From Amycolatopsis acidiphila (lineage in GTDB: Bacteria; Actinomycetota; Actinomycetes; Mycobacteriales; Pseudonocardiaceae): a stretch of DNA of 64,000 nt. The translations under genes were made by a program, and so were the position numbers. The stretch lies in contig NZ_CP090063.1 in the NCBI RefSeq assembly GCF_021391495.1, positions 4,216,001-4,280,000 of the forward strand. The letters run 5' to 3'. Of the stretch, positions 1-8,812 are shown in pieces (position 1 is the first letter of the stretch; each line of letters opens with the position of its first letter). Below the pieces are notes generated by a model. That model made no database searches. It was not told the DNA's origin and was given only the letters and a program-made list of their open reading frames with translations.

Positions 1-1010
1 TCTTCCACGTCGAGCTGCCGCTGTGGATGTCCGGAGCGCCCGGCACCGAGCCCGACGGGGTCGCCGCGGGCTCGTACAAGGTGAACCTGTTCGCCGTCGT
101 GCTGTGCCTGCTGATCGCGTTCGTGCTGAACCTCGGCATGCGCTCAGCGGCCCGGTTCGAGACCCTGCTGGTGTACCTGAAGATCGCCCTCGTGGTCGTG
201 GTCATCGTGGTCGGCGCCTTCCACGTCGACGCCGGCAACTGGTCGCCGTTCCTCCCGTTCGGCATCAGCGGCGCCTTCACCGGCGCGGCGACGGTCTTCT
301 TCGCCGTGTTCGGCTACGACGCGATGTCCACCGCGGCCGAGGAGTCCCGCGACTCGCAGAAGCACATGCCCAAGGCGATCCTGTACTCGCTGGGCATCTC
401 GATGGTGCTCTACGTGCTGGCCTGCCTCGTGCTCACCGGCATGGTCGACTACCACGACATCGACCCGGAAAGCGCCTTCTCGAGCGCCTTCGCCTCCGTC
501 GGGCTGCGCGTGCTCGGCGCCGTGATCGCGGTCGGGGCGATCCTCGGCATCCTCACCGTGCTGTTCACGTTCCTGCTCGGCGCGACCCGGGTGGGCTACT
601 CGATGAGCCGGGACGGCCTGCTGCCGAGGTGGTTCTCCGGCACCCACCCCACCCGCCGGGTGCCGGTCCGGATGACCTGGGTGCTCGGTGTCGCCGCCGC
701 GGTGATCGCGGGCCTGCTGCCGATCGGCGAGGCCGCGGAGCTGACCAACATCGGCATCCTGCTCGCGTTCGTCGTCGTGTGCGTGGCGGTGATCGTGCTG
801 CGCTACCGCCGTCCCGAGCTGCCCCGCACGTTCCGCACCCCGGGCATGCCGGTGGTCCCCGCGATCGGCGTGGTGTTCTCCATCTGGCTGATCACGTTCC
901 TCAAGCCCGAGACCTGGCTGCGCTTCGCGATCTGGTTCGTCATCGGGCTGGGCGTCTACTTCGGGTACTCCCGCCGCCACTCGCGGCTCGCCACGGCGAA
1001 CGAGGAGTGA
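1..1010 (+). CDS. APC-superfamily amino acid permease (3' part, 5' end outside window)
   Basis: The reading frame is open from base 3, so the gene begins before the window. About 335 residues remain. They hold repeated hydrophobic segments, a conserved loop with FAVFGYDAMSTAAEES that is typical of transmembrane segment 6 of cationic amino acid (CAT/YfnA-like) transporters, and the later RVGYSMSRDGLLP motif. The family imports amino acids with protons across the cytoplasmic membrane; the exact substrate cannot be read here. The stop TGA is five bases before the end of the convergent ABC-F gene, so the two genes are tail to tail. The identity of the superfamily is secure and the substrate is open. 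Confidence 0.88.
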   Translation, partial: FHVELPLWMSGAPGTEPDGVAAGSYKVNLFAVVLCLLIAFVLNLGMRSAARFETLLVYLKIALVVVVIVVGAFHVDAGNWSPFLPFGISGAFTGAATVFFAVFGYDAMSTAAEESRDSQKHMPKAILYSLGISMVLYVLACLVLTGMVDYHDIDPESAFSSAFASVGLRVLGAVIAVGAILGILTVLFTFLLGATRVGYSMSRDGLLPRWFSGTHPTRRVPVRMTWVLGVAAAVIAGLLPIGEAAELTNIGILLAFVVVCVAVIVLRYRRPELPRTFRTPGMPVVPAIGVVFSIWLITFLKPETWLRFAIWFVIGLGVYFGYSRRHSRLATANEE

Positions 1011-1014
1011 GGGC

Positions 1015-2655
1015 TCAGCCGGCCTCGCGCACCTCGCCGTCGTCGACGACGAGCCGCCGCGTGGTCCGGACCACGTCCAGCATCCGGCGGTCGTGCGTGA
1101 CGAGCAGGAGCGTGCCGGGGTAGCCGTCGAGGGCCGATTCGAGCTGCTCGATGGCGGGCAGGTCGAGGTGGTTGGTCGGCTCGTCGAGGACCAGCAGGTT
1201 CACCCCGCGCCCCTGCAGCAACGCGAGCGCGGCCCGGGTCCGCTCCCCCGGCGACAGGGTGGCCGCGGTGCGGGGCACGTGGTGGGCGCCGAGGCCGAAC
1301 TTGGCGAGGAGCGTGCGGACCTCGGCGGGTTCGGTGTCCGGCACTGCGGCACGGAACGCGTCGAGCAGCGTTCCCGAGCCGTGGAACAGGGCGCGGGCCT
1401 GGTCGATCTCGCCGACGCGGACACCCGAGCCGAGCGTCGCGTGCCCCGCGTCCAGCGGCACCCGGCCGAGGAGCGCGCCCAGGAGCGTCGACTTGCCGGA
1501 GCCGTTGGCGCCGGTGATCGCGATCCGGTCCGCCCACTCGACCTGCAGCGTCACCGGCCCGAGCGTGAAGCCGCCGCGCCGGACCTGCGCCCCCTGCAGC
1601 GACGCCACGATCGTGCCGGAGCGCGGCGCGGCCGCGATCTCCATCCGCAGCTCCCACTCCTTGCGGGGCTCCTCCACGACGTCGAGCCGCTCGATGAGGC
1701 GCTCGGTCTGCCGCGCCTTCGCGGCCTGCTTCTCGGTCGCCTCGGCGCGGGTCTTGCGGGTGATCTTGTCGTTGTCGGTCGCCTTGCGGCGGGCGTTGCG
1801 GGTGCCCTTGTCCAGCCACGCCCGCTGCGTGCGCGCCCGTGTCTCCAGGTTCGACCTGCGGTCGGCGTACTCCTCGTACCGTTCCCGCGCGTGCCGCCGG
1901 GCGACCTCGCGCTCCTCGAGGTAGGCGCCGTACCCGCCGCCGTACAGGTTGATCTGCTGCTGGGCCAGGTCCAGCTCCAGGACCTTGGTGACGGTGCGGG
2001 TGAGGAACTCGCGGTCGTGGCTGACGATCACCGCGCCCGCCTGCAACCCGGTCACGAACCCTTCGAGCCGGGCCAGCCCGTCCAGGTCGAGGTCGTTCGT
2101 CGGTTCGTCGAGCAGGAACACGTCGTAGCGCGACAACAGCAGCGACGCGAGCCCGGCGCGCGCCGCCTGGCCGCCCGAGAGCGCGACCATGGGCTTGCCG
2201 AGGCCGACGGCGAGCCCGAGGGAATCGGTCACCGCCTCGGCGCGCTCGTCGAGGTCCGCGCCGCCGAGGCCGAGCCACCGCTCCAGCGCGTCGGCGTACG
2301 CCTCGTCCGCGCCCGGGGCACCATCCACGAGGAGCTGGGTGGCCTGGTCCATCGCCTGCTGGGCGGCGCCGACCCCGGTGCGGCGGGCGAGGAACCCGCC
2401 CACCGTCTCGCCGGGCCGGCGCTCCGGCTCCTGGGGCAGGTACCCGACGGTCGCGGTGGGCGGGGACAGCAGCACCTCGCCCTGCTCCCCGCGCTCGAGC
2501 CCGGCCAGCAACCGCAGCAGGGTCGACTTCCCGGCCCCGTTCGCGCCGACGAGGCCGATCACGTCGCCGGGCGCCACCACCAGTTCGAGCTCCGCGAACA
2601 GCGAACGGGTGCCGTGCCCCGCGGCGAGGTCCTTGGCGACGAGAGTGGCCGACAT
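1015..2655 (-). CDS. ABC-F family ATPase (duplicated ATP-binding cassettes)
   Basis: The protein has 546 residues, two nucleotide-binding cassettes and no membrane segments, which defines the ABC-F family. Cassette 1 shows Walker A GANGAGKST and signature LSGGQAARAGLA; cassette 2 shows GANGSGKST and LSPGERTRAALA; both have Walker B with LLDEPTNDLD or LDEPTNHLD. A basic, Arg/Lys-rich linker joins them. ABC-F proteins act on the ribosome E site, either as translation factors or as antibiotic-resistance ribosome protectors, and the sequence alone does not separate these. I chose the ATG before SATLVAKDL because it gives the normal short N-terminus; an in-frame GTG nine codons upstream is less likely. 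The upstream leader has a long inverted repeat (separate entry). Confidence 0.93.
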   Translation of the reverse strand: MSATLVAKDLAAGHGTRSLFAELELVVAPGDVIGLVGANGAGKSTLLRLLAGLERGEQGEVLLSPPTATVGYLPQEPERRPGETVGGFLARRTGVGAAQQAMDQATQLLVDGAPGADEAYADALERWLGLGGADLDERAEAVTDSLGLAVGLGKPMVALSGGQAARAGLASLLLSRYDVFLLDEPTNDLDLDGLARLEGFVTGLQAGAVIVSHDREFLTRTVTKVLELDLAQQQINLYGGGYGAYLEEREVARRHARERYEEYADRRSNLETRARTQRAWLDKGTRNARRKATDNDKITRKTRAEATEKQAAKARQTERLIERLDVVEEPRKEWELRMEIAAAPRSGTIVASLQGAQVRRGGFTLGPVTLQVEWADRIAITGANGSGKSTLLGALLGRVPLDAGHATLGSGVRVGEIDQARALFHGSGTLLDAFRAAVPDTEPAEVRTLLAKFGLGAHHVPRTAATLSPGERTRAALALLQGRGVNLLVLDEPTNHLDLPAIEQLESALDGYPGTLLLVTHDRRMLDVVRTTRRLVVDDGEVREAG

Positions 2656-2953
2656 GCTGCCGATGGTACGGAGGCGTCCCACGCACGAGCGGCCGGCGGG
2701 TTCAACTCGCGGGCCGGAGTGTGAGCACGCTCGCGACCGTGAACCCGCGCCCAGCCCGTGCCGGGGTCTTGCGTGCAGGCAGTTTTTCGGTGCGGAGGGA
2801 AGAAAGCGTTACCGGGAAATGGGTTTCACCGGCCTCGCGGCGTCGTTCGCGGCCGGTTGTGGCGCCCCGGCGGCGCGGACCACCGGTGACGGCGTCGTGG
2901 GGGCTACTGACCGTCCTCATCGGACCGGGCGTGCGTGGCACGGCCGGCAACGG
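2656..2953. other. Intergenic leader/promoter region between ABC-F gene and S4-domain gene
   Basis: These 298 bases have no convincing gene. The stretch around 2780-2830 is less GC-rich than its surroundings and could carry the ABC-F promoter. The inverted repeat at 2696-2748 lies between that stretch and the ABC-F start. Confidence 0.5.
2696..2748 (-). promoter_or_regulatory. Inverted repeat in the ABC-F 5' leader
   Basis: Perfect 9-base arms (GCGGGTTCA at 2696-2704 and TGAACCCGC at 2740-2748) enclose a second, nested pair TCGCG/CGCGA (2707-2711 and 2732-2736). The structure ends about 40 bases before the ABC-F start codon on the transcribed strand. Leader hairpins control several antibiotic-induced ABC-F genes, so an attenuator is possible. 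No run of U follows and no clear leader peptide has a ribosome site, so this stays tentative. Confidence 0.35.
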
Positions 2954-3319
2954 TCAGAGGCGGCCGGAGCGGAACCGGTCGAGCACGCGGCGCTCGCGCT
3001 TGGTCGGGCGGCCCGCGCCCCGCTCACGCCGGGCGACCGGCAGAGCCGTCTCCGGCGGCGGGGCGGGCGTCCGGTCGACGAAGCAGGTGGCGGCGTCGGC
3101 CGCGCCGACCCGCTTCTGGATCACCCGCACCACCTCGACGACCCGGGTGATGTCGCCGACGCGGGCCCGCACCTCGTCACCGGGCGACACCGTCGTCGCC
3201 GGTTTCGCGGGGCGGTCGTTGACCCGCACGTGCCCGCCGCGGCAGGCCGCCGCGGCGTCCGGACGCGTCTTGGTCAACCGGACCGCCCAAAGCCAGCGAT
3301 CCACACGAGTGGACTCCAC
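2954..3319 (-). CDS. S4-domain RNA-binding protein (Hsp15/HslR-like)
   Basis: This 121-residue protein begins with RVDRWLWAVRLTKTR, the hallmark of the S4 RNA-binding fold in Hsp15-type proteins, followed by the GGHVRVNDRPAKPATTVSPGD segment of the same domain. The C-terminus is basic (GRPTKRERRVLDRF), as in the family. Hsp15 recognises stalled 50S subunits carrying peptidyl-tRNA in E. coli; the actinobacterial paralogues are less studied. The start is GTG; no alternative start fits. It is a single gene with free sequence upstream of the ABC-F leader. Family assignment is firm, and the ribosome-rescue role is by analogy. Confidence 0.88.
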   Translation of the reverse strand: MESTRVDRWLWAVRLTKTRPDAAAACRGGHVRVNDRPAKPATTVSPGDEVRARVGDITRVVEVVRVIQKRVGAADAATCFVDRTPAPPPETALPVARRERGAGRPTKRERRVLDRFRSGRL

Positions 3320-3349
3320 AACGTCCCATCATGGCCCATGCCGCCGCCC

Positions 3350-4322
3350 TCACGCGCGGCCCGTGCCCGGCGGGGCGAACGGCCGGCGCCGGCCGATCCC
3401 GACGTGCAGGATGATCGACGTCCCGATCGCGTTCAGGCCGACGGGCCCGACGCAGCCCTGCGCCGAGGCACGCGTCCACTCCAGACCGCCGGCGAGCCAC
3501 GCCAGGAGCAGGTACACCACCGCGGCACAGCCGAGCACCAGCCCCAGCGACAGCGCGCGCTCCCGCCCGGGGGAAAGCCGGGCCGGGAGCGCGCCCTCGA
3601 AGAGCATGCCCACGACCAGCCCGCCCGCGACGAACGAGCCGGCCAGCGCGCCGAGCGTCTCGGTCGGCAGACCGGCCCAGCCGTACAGCAGCGTGTAGCT
3701 CAGCCCGCCGGCCAGCAGGACGCCCGCGTTCGCGGCAAGCAGCCGGACCGGGCGGCGGGCCAGCCCGGCGAACGGTCAGCCGCGCCACACCACGAACACC
3801 CACACCTGCCACGCCCCGACCAGCGTGAGCAGCGCGCCCAGCTCTCCCCCGGGTGAGCACGCCGTGCCCGGGACCGCGAAACGGCCGGCCGCCCAGCAGC
3901 ACGGCGTACAGCGCGACCGCGACCAGCCACGACAGCGCGAGCGCGAGCGGCGCGGCCGCCTCGAGCGCGGCGCCGAGGTCGTGCAGCACCCAGTACCGGG
4001 CTTCGGCCGCGCCGCCGAGCTGACGCGCCACGCGCGGATCGACCACCGGTGGCTCGCCGTCGGCCAGTGCCGCGAGCAGCGGGGCGAACGGGACGCCCTG
4101 CCGGCTTTCGAACGCCTCGCCCAGCAGCGGCCGGACACCCGCTTCCCGCGCCAGCGCACGGATCTCGGCCAGCAGCCTGGTCTTGCCGATGCCCGGCGGC
4201 CCCTCGAACACCAGCACCTGGCCGTGCGTGTGCGGCATCGTGGCCAGCGCCGCCTCGGCCACGGCCAGCTCCGCGTCCCGCCCCCGGAGGGCGGGCCGCA
4301 CGGTGTCAGGTCGGCTGTGCAT
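3350..4322 (-). pseudogene. Chimeric remnant: LuxR-type AAA regulator N-terminus joined to a broken membrane-protein gene
   Basis: From the ATG at 4322 the frame encodes a typical large LuxR/LAL regulator start: LRGRDAELA, Walker A FEGPPGIGKTRLL, then ALLAALADGEPPV. Near 3955, just where the family expects LLDDLHWAD, it turns into hydrophobic sequence (LALALSWLVAVALYAVLLGG). Around 3860-3910 the sensible membrane-protein reading jumps to another frame (GGELGALLTLVGAWQVWVFVVWRG), meets TGA at 3776-3778, and continues in the same frame through more transmembrane-like sequence to about 3350. This suggests a deletion that fused two genes, followed by a frameshift and a nonsense change. The GTG at 3613 could start a residual 87-codon frame, but that looks like decay rather than a gene. 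Confidence 0.72.
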
Positions 4323-4463
4323 CGCGGGCTCCGGCGAATTCGGCTTCAGGCAGCCTAACCCCGGCCGGCCCCTGGTCCCGTCGATGTCGCGCGACGGGCA
4401 CGAAAGTTCACCGAACGCGTCCCCATCCGGCATCGACAGTGGAGCCGGTCGGGATGTCCTGGG

Positions 4464-4643
4464 TCACCGGGCTTCACGACCGGCTCTTGGTGGCTCTCCT
4501 GGGTGGACAGCCTTCAGCCCGCCGGTGCGACGTCGCTCCCCGGCTCGACGGTCGTCGTCCCGGTGCTCGACCGCGTGTTCGACCTTGTCCATCAGCACGG
4601 CGAACACGAGCACGAGCAGCGGGACGCACAGCCCAAGCCACAT
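4464..4643 (-). CDS. Possible small single-pass membrane protein
   Basis: An ATG at 4643 opens 59 codons starting MWLGLCVPLLVLVFAVLMDK, one clear membrane segment, followed by an acidic/basic tail (EHRDDDRRAGERRR). A purine-rich GGGGGG lies about 13 bases upstream of the ATG, which is a poor ribosome-site spacing. If this is not a gene, the 366 bases between the pseudogene start (4322) and the next gene are empty. I do not recognise a family. The evidence is one membrane helix plus charge pattern, so treat it as hypothetical. Confidence 0.4.
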   Translation of the reverse strand: MWLGLCVPLLVLVFAVLMDKVEHAVEHRDDDRRAGERRRTGGLKAVHPGEPPRAGREAR

Positions 4644-4688
4644 GACCAGGGGTTACCCCCCAGGCACGAGTCGTAATCGTCTGAGGTC

Positions 4689-5369
4689 CTAGCGTTGTGC
4701 GGCGGCGAGCGCGGCCCGCAGGACCTCCACACCGGCGGGCTCGCCGGGAAGGTCCGCGAAGTTCGGCTTCCCGCCCACGTACGGCTGCCCGTACGCCGGG
4801 GTGCCGGGCTCGAAGCGCCGGCCCTCGGCCAGCGGGCCGGCATCGAGGGCGTCGTAGCCGATGGCGTCGAGGAACTCCCGCACCGTCTCCTTGGCCTGCG
4901 CGTCGTCGCCCGCGATGGCGAGCGCGCTGCGTTCGGGGGAACCGGCCGGACGGGCCAGCTCACCGAGGTGGCGGTAGAAGATGTTGTTGAAGCCCTTCAC
5001 CACCTTCGCGCCCGCCAGGTGCCGCTGCACAAGCTCGGTCGTCGTGGTGGTCCCGGAGTCGAGCTCCGGGATCCGCCCGTCCCGCGACGGGTAGTAGTTG
5101 CCGGTGTCGATCACGACCTTGCCCGCGAGCGGCGCGGCCGGGACGTCCTGGTAGCCCTTCAGCGGGATCGAGACGAGGACGAAGTCGCCCGCCTCGGCGG
5201 CCTCGGCCGCGGTCGCGGGCCGCGCGTGCGGCCCCAGCTCGCCGACCAGTTCCTGGAGGGTTTCCGGCCCGCGGGAGTTGCTCAGGACCACGTCGTACCC
5301 GGCCGCCACGGCCAGCCGGGCGACGGTCGAGCCGATCAGGCCGCTGCCGATCACGCCGAGTGTTGTCAC
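4689..5369 (-). CDS. NADPH-dependent F420 reductase family oxidoreductase
   Basis: The 226-residue protein has an N-terminal Rossmann motif GVIGSGLIGSTVARLAVAAG, followed by VLSNSRGPETL, which in F420-dependent NADP reductases (FNO) binds the NADP phosphate (N-S-R). The segments VVIDTGNYYPSRDG and KGFNNIFYRHL also match the FNO-like NAD(P)-binding family (pfam F420_oxidored). True FNO passes hydride between F420 and NADP; many actinobacterial paralogues have undefined substrates. The start is GTG, placed so that the glycine motif lies at residues 6-14. It is divergent from the MFS gene with 192 bases between them, suggesting a shared promoter region. Confidence 0.82.
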   Translation of the reverse strand: MTTLGVIGSGLIGSTVARLAVAAGYDVVLSNSRGPETLQELVGELGPHARPATAAEAAEAGDFVLVSIPLKGYQDVPAAPLAGKVVIDTGNYYPSRDGRIPELDSGTTTTTELVQRHLAGAKVVKGFNNIFYRHLGELARPAGSPERSALAIAGDDAQAKETVREFLDAIGYDALDAGPLAEGRRFEPGTPAYGQPYVGGKPNFADLPGEPAGVEVLRAALAAAQR

Positions 5370-5561
5370 ACCGGCTCGCAACACCGGAGCGATCAAGCCG
5401 TATTCCCGCGGCGCGGCGAGCCGGACGTCCACCGTGGGCTCGACGTGGCGGGCGAGGCGCGCGGGTGCGACCGGGACCACACCGGCGGATGGGCCGGTAG
5501 CGGGCGATAATGACCGGGTGCCCGACGCCGCCGCGAACCTCCGTACCCAGCCGGTGGCGGC

Positions 5562-6947
5562 GTGACCGCATGGCCCGGCCGTGGCCTCGCGCTCCTGGTC
5601 GCCGGCACGTTCTTCATGGAGAACCTGGACGGCACCATCATCGCCACCGCCGCGCCCCGGATGGCCGCCTCCTTCGGTGTGCCTTCGGTCGACATCAGCG
5701 CCGCGATGACCGCCTACCTGGTCACCCTCGCGGTCGGCATCCCCGCCAGCGGCTGGCTCGCGAGCCGGTTCGGCACCCGCGCGGTGTTCGGCTCGGCCAT
5801 CGTGATCTTCACCGTGGCCTCGGGCCTGTGCGCCGCCAGCGTCAGCCTCCCCATGCTCATCGGGATGCGGGTGCTGCAGGGCCTGGGCGGCGCGATGATG
5901 GTGCCGGTCGGCAGGCTGGCGGTGCTGCGCAGCACGGACAGGCGCGACCTGATCCGGGCGATCGCCTACCTGACCTGGCCGGGGCTGATCGCGCCCGTGC
6001 TGGCGCCGGTGCTCGGCGGGTTCTTCACCCAGTACGCGTCCTGGCGCTGGATCTTCCTGGTCAACCTCCCGCTCGGCGTGCTCGCCGGGCTGCTCGCGGC
6101 GCGCATGGTGCCCGCCGCCCGCGCCGGCGTCGAGTCCACCTTGGACTGGCTCGGCTTCCTGCTCACCGGCGTGAGCCTGGCCGCACTGGTACTCGGGATG
6201 CACTGGGTCGGCCAGTCGCCGGTCCACTGGGGCGGCGTGGTCGCGGCGCTGGCCGTCGGCGCCGGCACCGGCCTGCTCGCGGTGCGGCACCTGCGGCGCG
6301 GCGCACAGCCGCTGATGGACCTGCGGACGCTGCGGGTGCGCACCTACCGGATCGCCACCGCAGGCGGGTCGGCCTACCGGGCGGTGATCACCGCGGTCCC
6401 GTTCCTGCTCCCGCTGCTGTTCCAGGACGCGTTCGGCTGGGACCCGGTGCATTCCGGCCTGGTCGTGATCGCCGTGTTCGCGGGCAACGTCGGGATCAAG
6501 CCCTTCACCACCCCGATCATGCGCCGGTTCCCGTTCCGGCCGGTGCTGCTGGCGAGCCTCGCCGGTGGGGTGGCCACCCTCGTCGGCTGCGCCCTGCTGA
6601 CCACCGCCACCCCGCTGTGGCTGATCCTGGCGGTGCTGTTCGTCAGCGGCGTGTTCCGCTCGATCGGCTTCACCGCCTACAACACGCTGCAGTTCGCCGA
6701 CGTCGGCAAGGCGGAGCTGCCGAGCGCGAACACCCTGGCGGCGACGAGCCAGCAGCTCGCGGCCGGGCTGGGCGTCGCGCTCGGGGCGCTCGCGCTGCGC
6801 GTCGGCGTGCCCATCGCCGGTGACGCGGGCACCGGCGCCTACCGGGTGGCGTTCGTCATCCTCGCCGCCGCGATGGCGGCCTGCGCGCTGGAGGTCGTCC
6901 GGCTCCCGGCCGGAGCCGGGGACCAGGTCCGCGCCGGCTCCCGCTAG
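5562..6947 (+). CDS. MFS drug transporter, DHA2 (14-helix) type
   Basis: The 461-residue membrane protein begins with the DHA2 signature in helix 1, FFMENLDGTIIATAAPRMAAS, the counterpart of the common LDxTIVNVALP motif. Motif A-like SRFGTRAVFG and motif C-like GLIAPVLAPVLGGFF are present. These proteins export drugs or other small hydrophobic compounds by proton antiport in the cytoplasmic membrane. The start is GTG. The gene is convergent with the PRC-barrel gene: the two share one CTAG, each using TAG as its stop, so there is no space between them. The transported substrate cannot be inferred. Confidence 0.9.
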   Translation: MTAWPGRGLALLVAGTFFMENLDGTIIATAAPRMAASFGVPSVDISAAMTAYLVTLAVGIPASGWLASRFGTRAVFGSAIVIFTVASGLCAASVSLPMLIGMRVLQGLGGAMMVPVGRLAVLRSTDRRDLIRAIAYLTWPGLIAPVLAPVLGGFFTQYASWRWIFLVNLPLGVLAGLLAARMVPAARAGVESTLDWLGFLLTGVSLAALVLGMHWVGQSPVHWGGVVAALAVGAGTGLLAVRHLRRGAQPLMDLRTLRVRTYRIATAGGSAYRAVITAVPFLLPLLFQDAFGWDPVHSGLVVIAVFAGNVGIKPFTTPIMRRFPFRPVLLASLAGGVATLVGCALLTTATPLWLILAVLFVSGVFRSIGFTAYNTLQFADVGKAELPSANTLAATSQQLAAGLGVALGALALRVGVPIAGDAGTGAYRVAFVILAAAMAACALEVVRLPAGAGDQVRAGSR

Positions 6948-7222
6948 CGCGGCTCGTCACCGGCCTCCCAGCGGATCTCCGCCCAGGGCACCTCCCGCGG
7001 GCGCCCGAAGACGATCCCGGCGAACTGTGACAGCAACCAGGGCCCCTGCCGGCCGGGCCGGTCGTAGCCGAGCAGTCGCCCGCGCCTGCGACGGGACACC
7101 AGCACCGCCACGAGCACCGGGCTGCCCGTGGCGTCCGGGCCGACGACCAGGTCGATCACCTTGCCCAGCGGCCGCCCGGCGCGGTCGGTGACCCGGCGGT
7201 GCAGCAGCTCACTCGCCCGCAC
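6944..7222 (-). CDS. PRC-barrel-like small protein (second of a pair)
   Basis: This 92-residue protein carries ELLHRRVTDRAGRPLGKVIDLVV, the N-terminal beta-barrel pattern of PRC-barrel domains, and a C-terminal VPWAEIRWE that fits the end of such a fold. PRC-barrel modules regulate RNA processing or ion transport in other proteins. It begins with GTG inside the end of the preceding PRC-barrel gene (14-base overlap) and is the last gene of the lipoprotein-NRAMP-PRC-PRC operon. The likely job is as a regulatory partner of the transporter, which is inference from position only. Confidence 0.7.
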   Translation of the reverse strand: MRASELLHRRVTDRAGRPLGKVIDLVVGPDATGSPVLVAVLVSRRRRGRLLGYDRPGRQGPWLLSQFAGIVFGRPREVPWAEIRWEAGDEPR

Positions 7223-7583
7223 GGTCCGCTCCCGGGATCCGGCCGATCAGCCGCCGGCGCAGCAGGCTCTCCAGCGGCGGGACGTCGAGCACCTCGGCCC
7301 GCAGCGACAGGGTGACGTGGCTGCCGACCTCCAGCACGTGGTCGTAGGTGATGCGCAGTGCGCCGGGGCGCGCCCGCCGCAGAGCGCGCCCGAGCAGGCC
7401 GCCGACCCGCTCCGCGAGCACCCGCCTGCCGGTCAGCAGCGCCACCACCCGGTAGCCGCCGTCTCCGGTGGGCTCCAGCTCGACGTCGTCGACCTTGCCC
7501 ACGAGCTGCCCCTCGACGTCGACGATCTGGCGGTCGAGCAGGTCGAACACGATGCGGAGCTGGTCGGGTCTGCGCACGCTCAC
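7209..7583 (-). CDS. PRC-barrel-like protein encoded directly after the NRAMP-like transporter
   Basis: The 124-residue protein contains FDLLDRQIVDVEGQLVGKVDDVEL near its start, a PRC-barrel pattern, then a less clear C-terminal half with LGRALRRARPGALRITY. The GTG start overlaps the TGA of the NRAMP-like gene (shared GTGA), indicating translational coupling. In several actinobacterial NRAMP-family neighbourhoods, PRC-barrel or MgtE-N/CBS regulatory proteins accompany the transporter, so a metal-responsive gating or regulatory subunit is plausible. That role is inference; the domain call rests on the G-x-L-V-G-K-V-D-D pattern. Confidence 0.72.
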   Translation of the reverse strand: MSVRRPDQLRIVFDLLDRQIVDVEGQLVGKVDDVELEPTGDGGYRVVALLTGRRVLAERVGGLLGRALRRARPGALRITYDHVLEVGSHVTLSLRAEVLDVPPLESLLRRRLIGRIPGADRAGE

Positions 7584-8812
7584 GACTCCCCCATCCCGGT
7601 GAAGATCATCAGCGGCAGCGCGGCGACCGCGGCGACCAGGATGATCACCAGGAAGATCACCCCGAGCACGTTGGTGATCCGGCCGTTGACCTTGTCGCCC
7701 AGGTAGTCCCGGTCGTTCGCGACGACGAGGATCGGCAGGTAGGTCAGCGGCAGCACGACCGCGCTGAACACCAGGGACAGCTCGGTGATCTGCACCGGGT
7801 CCACGGTGGTCAGCAGCAGCGCCGTGCCCAGCAGGACGCTCACCAGCACGACGGTGTGGAACCGGGCGGCCTGGCGGGGCCGCACGAGCTTGCCCCACTG
7901 CCAGCCGAAGTACTGCGCGACGGAGTAGCCGGTGGACAGGCCGGTCTCCAGCGCCGCGCCGAAGGTGGCGGCGAAGAACCCGATCATCACCACCACCAGG
8001 CCGATCTTCCCCAGCCCCAGCGCGACCGGCAGCGCGGTCTGGCTCAGCTGGTCGACCTGGATCCCGCCCGGCTCGAACACGGTCGCCGCGCAGGCCATGA
8101 TCGCGAGCCCGAGCAGGCCGCCGAGCGGGAAGCCGACGAACGTGTTGGTGCGCTCGGTGGCCAGGTCCTTCGGGCTCCACTTCTCCTCGACGCCGCCGGA
8201 GGAGAAGAAGAACACCTCGTACGGGGTCAGCGCCGAGGCGAACAGCGAAACCGCCATGTACCCGTAGGTGCCCCAGTTCTCCCCGTCCGGCGGGCTCGAA
8301 TGCACGACGTCACTGGCGAAGCTCCCCCATGGCGGGTGCAGCGCGAAGAGCGCGATCACGAACACCACCAGCGCGAGCCCCGCGAAGCCGAAGATCTGTT
8401 CCATCAGCTCGAACTTCACCCGCCACAGCACCACCCATACCGCGAACCCGGCCAGCGGCACCCACAGCAGGTGCGGCAGGCTCGTCGCGAGCTGGAGGGT
8501 CAGCGCCACGCCGCCGATCTCGGCGGTCAGCGTGAGCAGCGTGACCGCGTAGGAGCCCACGAGGTTCGCCATCGCCATCCGCGGCCCGAGCCGTTCCCGC
8601 ACCAGGTCGAACACCGGGCGGTGGCTGACCGCGGCGACCCGGCCCGCCATCTCGGCGAACAAGCAGATCCCGACGACCCCGACGACCACCACCCACCCCT
8701 GGCGCAGGCCGAACCGCGCGCCGGACTGGGCGTTGGCGACCAGGTCCCCGATGTCGACGAACCCGCCGATCGCGGTCAGGATGCCCAGTGTGACGGCCAG
8801 GCCCTTCTTCAT
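7580..8812 (-). CDS. NRAMP-related divalent cation transporter with atypical metal-site motifs
   Basis: The protein has 410 residues and about 11 hydrophobic segments in the NRAMP order. Helix 1 reads GGFVDIGDLVANAQSGARFG where classical Mn/Fe NRAMPs have the DPGN motif, and helix 6 reads ALTPYEVFFFSSG where they have MPHN. Helix 1 therefore keeps Asp but replaces Asn with Asp, and helix 6 has lost the metal-selecting Met and His and gained Glu. The NRAMP-related Mg2+ transporters also lack that Met, so a hard cation such as Mg2+ is a reasonable guess. The ATG overlaps the stop of the lipoprotein gene (ATGA) and the 3' end overlaps the PRC-barrel gene, so the four genes are one operon. Confidence 0.85.
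   Translation of the reverse strand: MKKGLAVTLGILTAIGGFVDIGDLVANAQSGARFGLRQGWVVVVGVVGICLFAEMAGRVAAVSHRPVFDLVRERLGPRMAMANLVGSYAVTLLTLTAEIGGVALTLQLATSLPHLLWVPLAGFAVWVVLWRVKFELMEQIFGFAGLALVVFVIALFALHPPWGSFASDVVHSSPPDGENWGTYGYMAVSLFASALTPYEVFFFSSGGVEEKWSPKDLATERTNTFVGFPLGGLLGLAIMACAATVFEPGGIQVDQLSQTALPVALGLGKIGLVVVMIGFFAATFGAALETGLSTGYSVAQYFGWQWGKLVRPRQAARFHTVVLVSVLLGTALLLTTVDPVQITELSLVFSAVVLPLTYLPILVVANDRDYLGDKVNGRITNVLGVIFLVIILVAAVAALPLMIFTGMGES

Noticed and set aside
2702..2728. Eight-codon leader peptide (GTG to TGA, minus strand) in the ABC-F leader
   Set aside because: There is no ribosome site and no regulatory codon pattern; a chance open frame is as likely.
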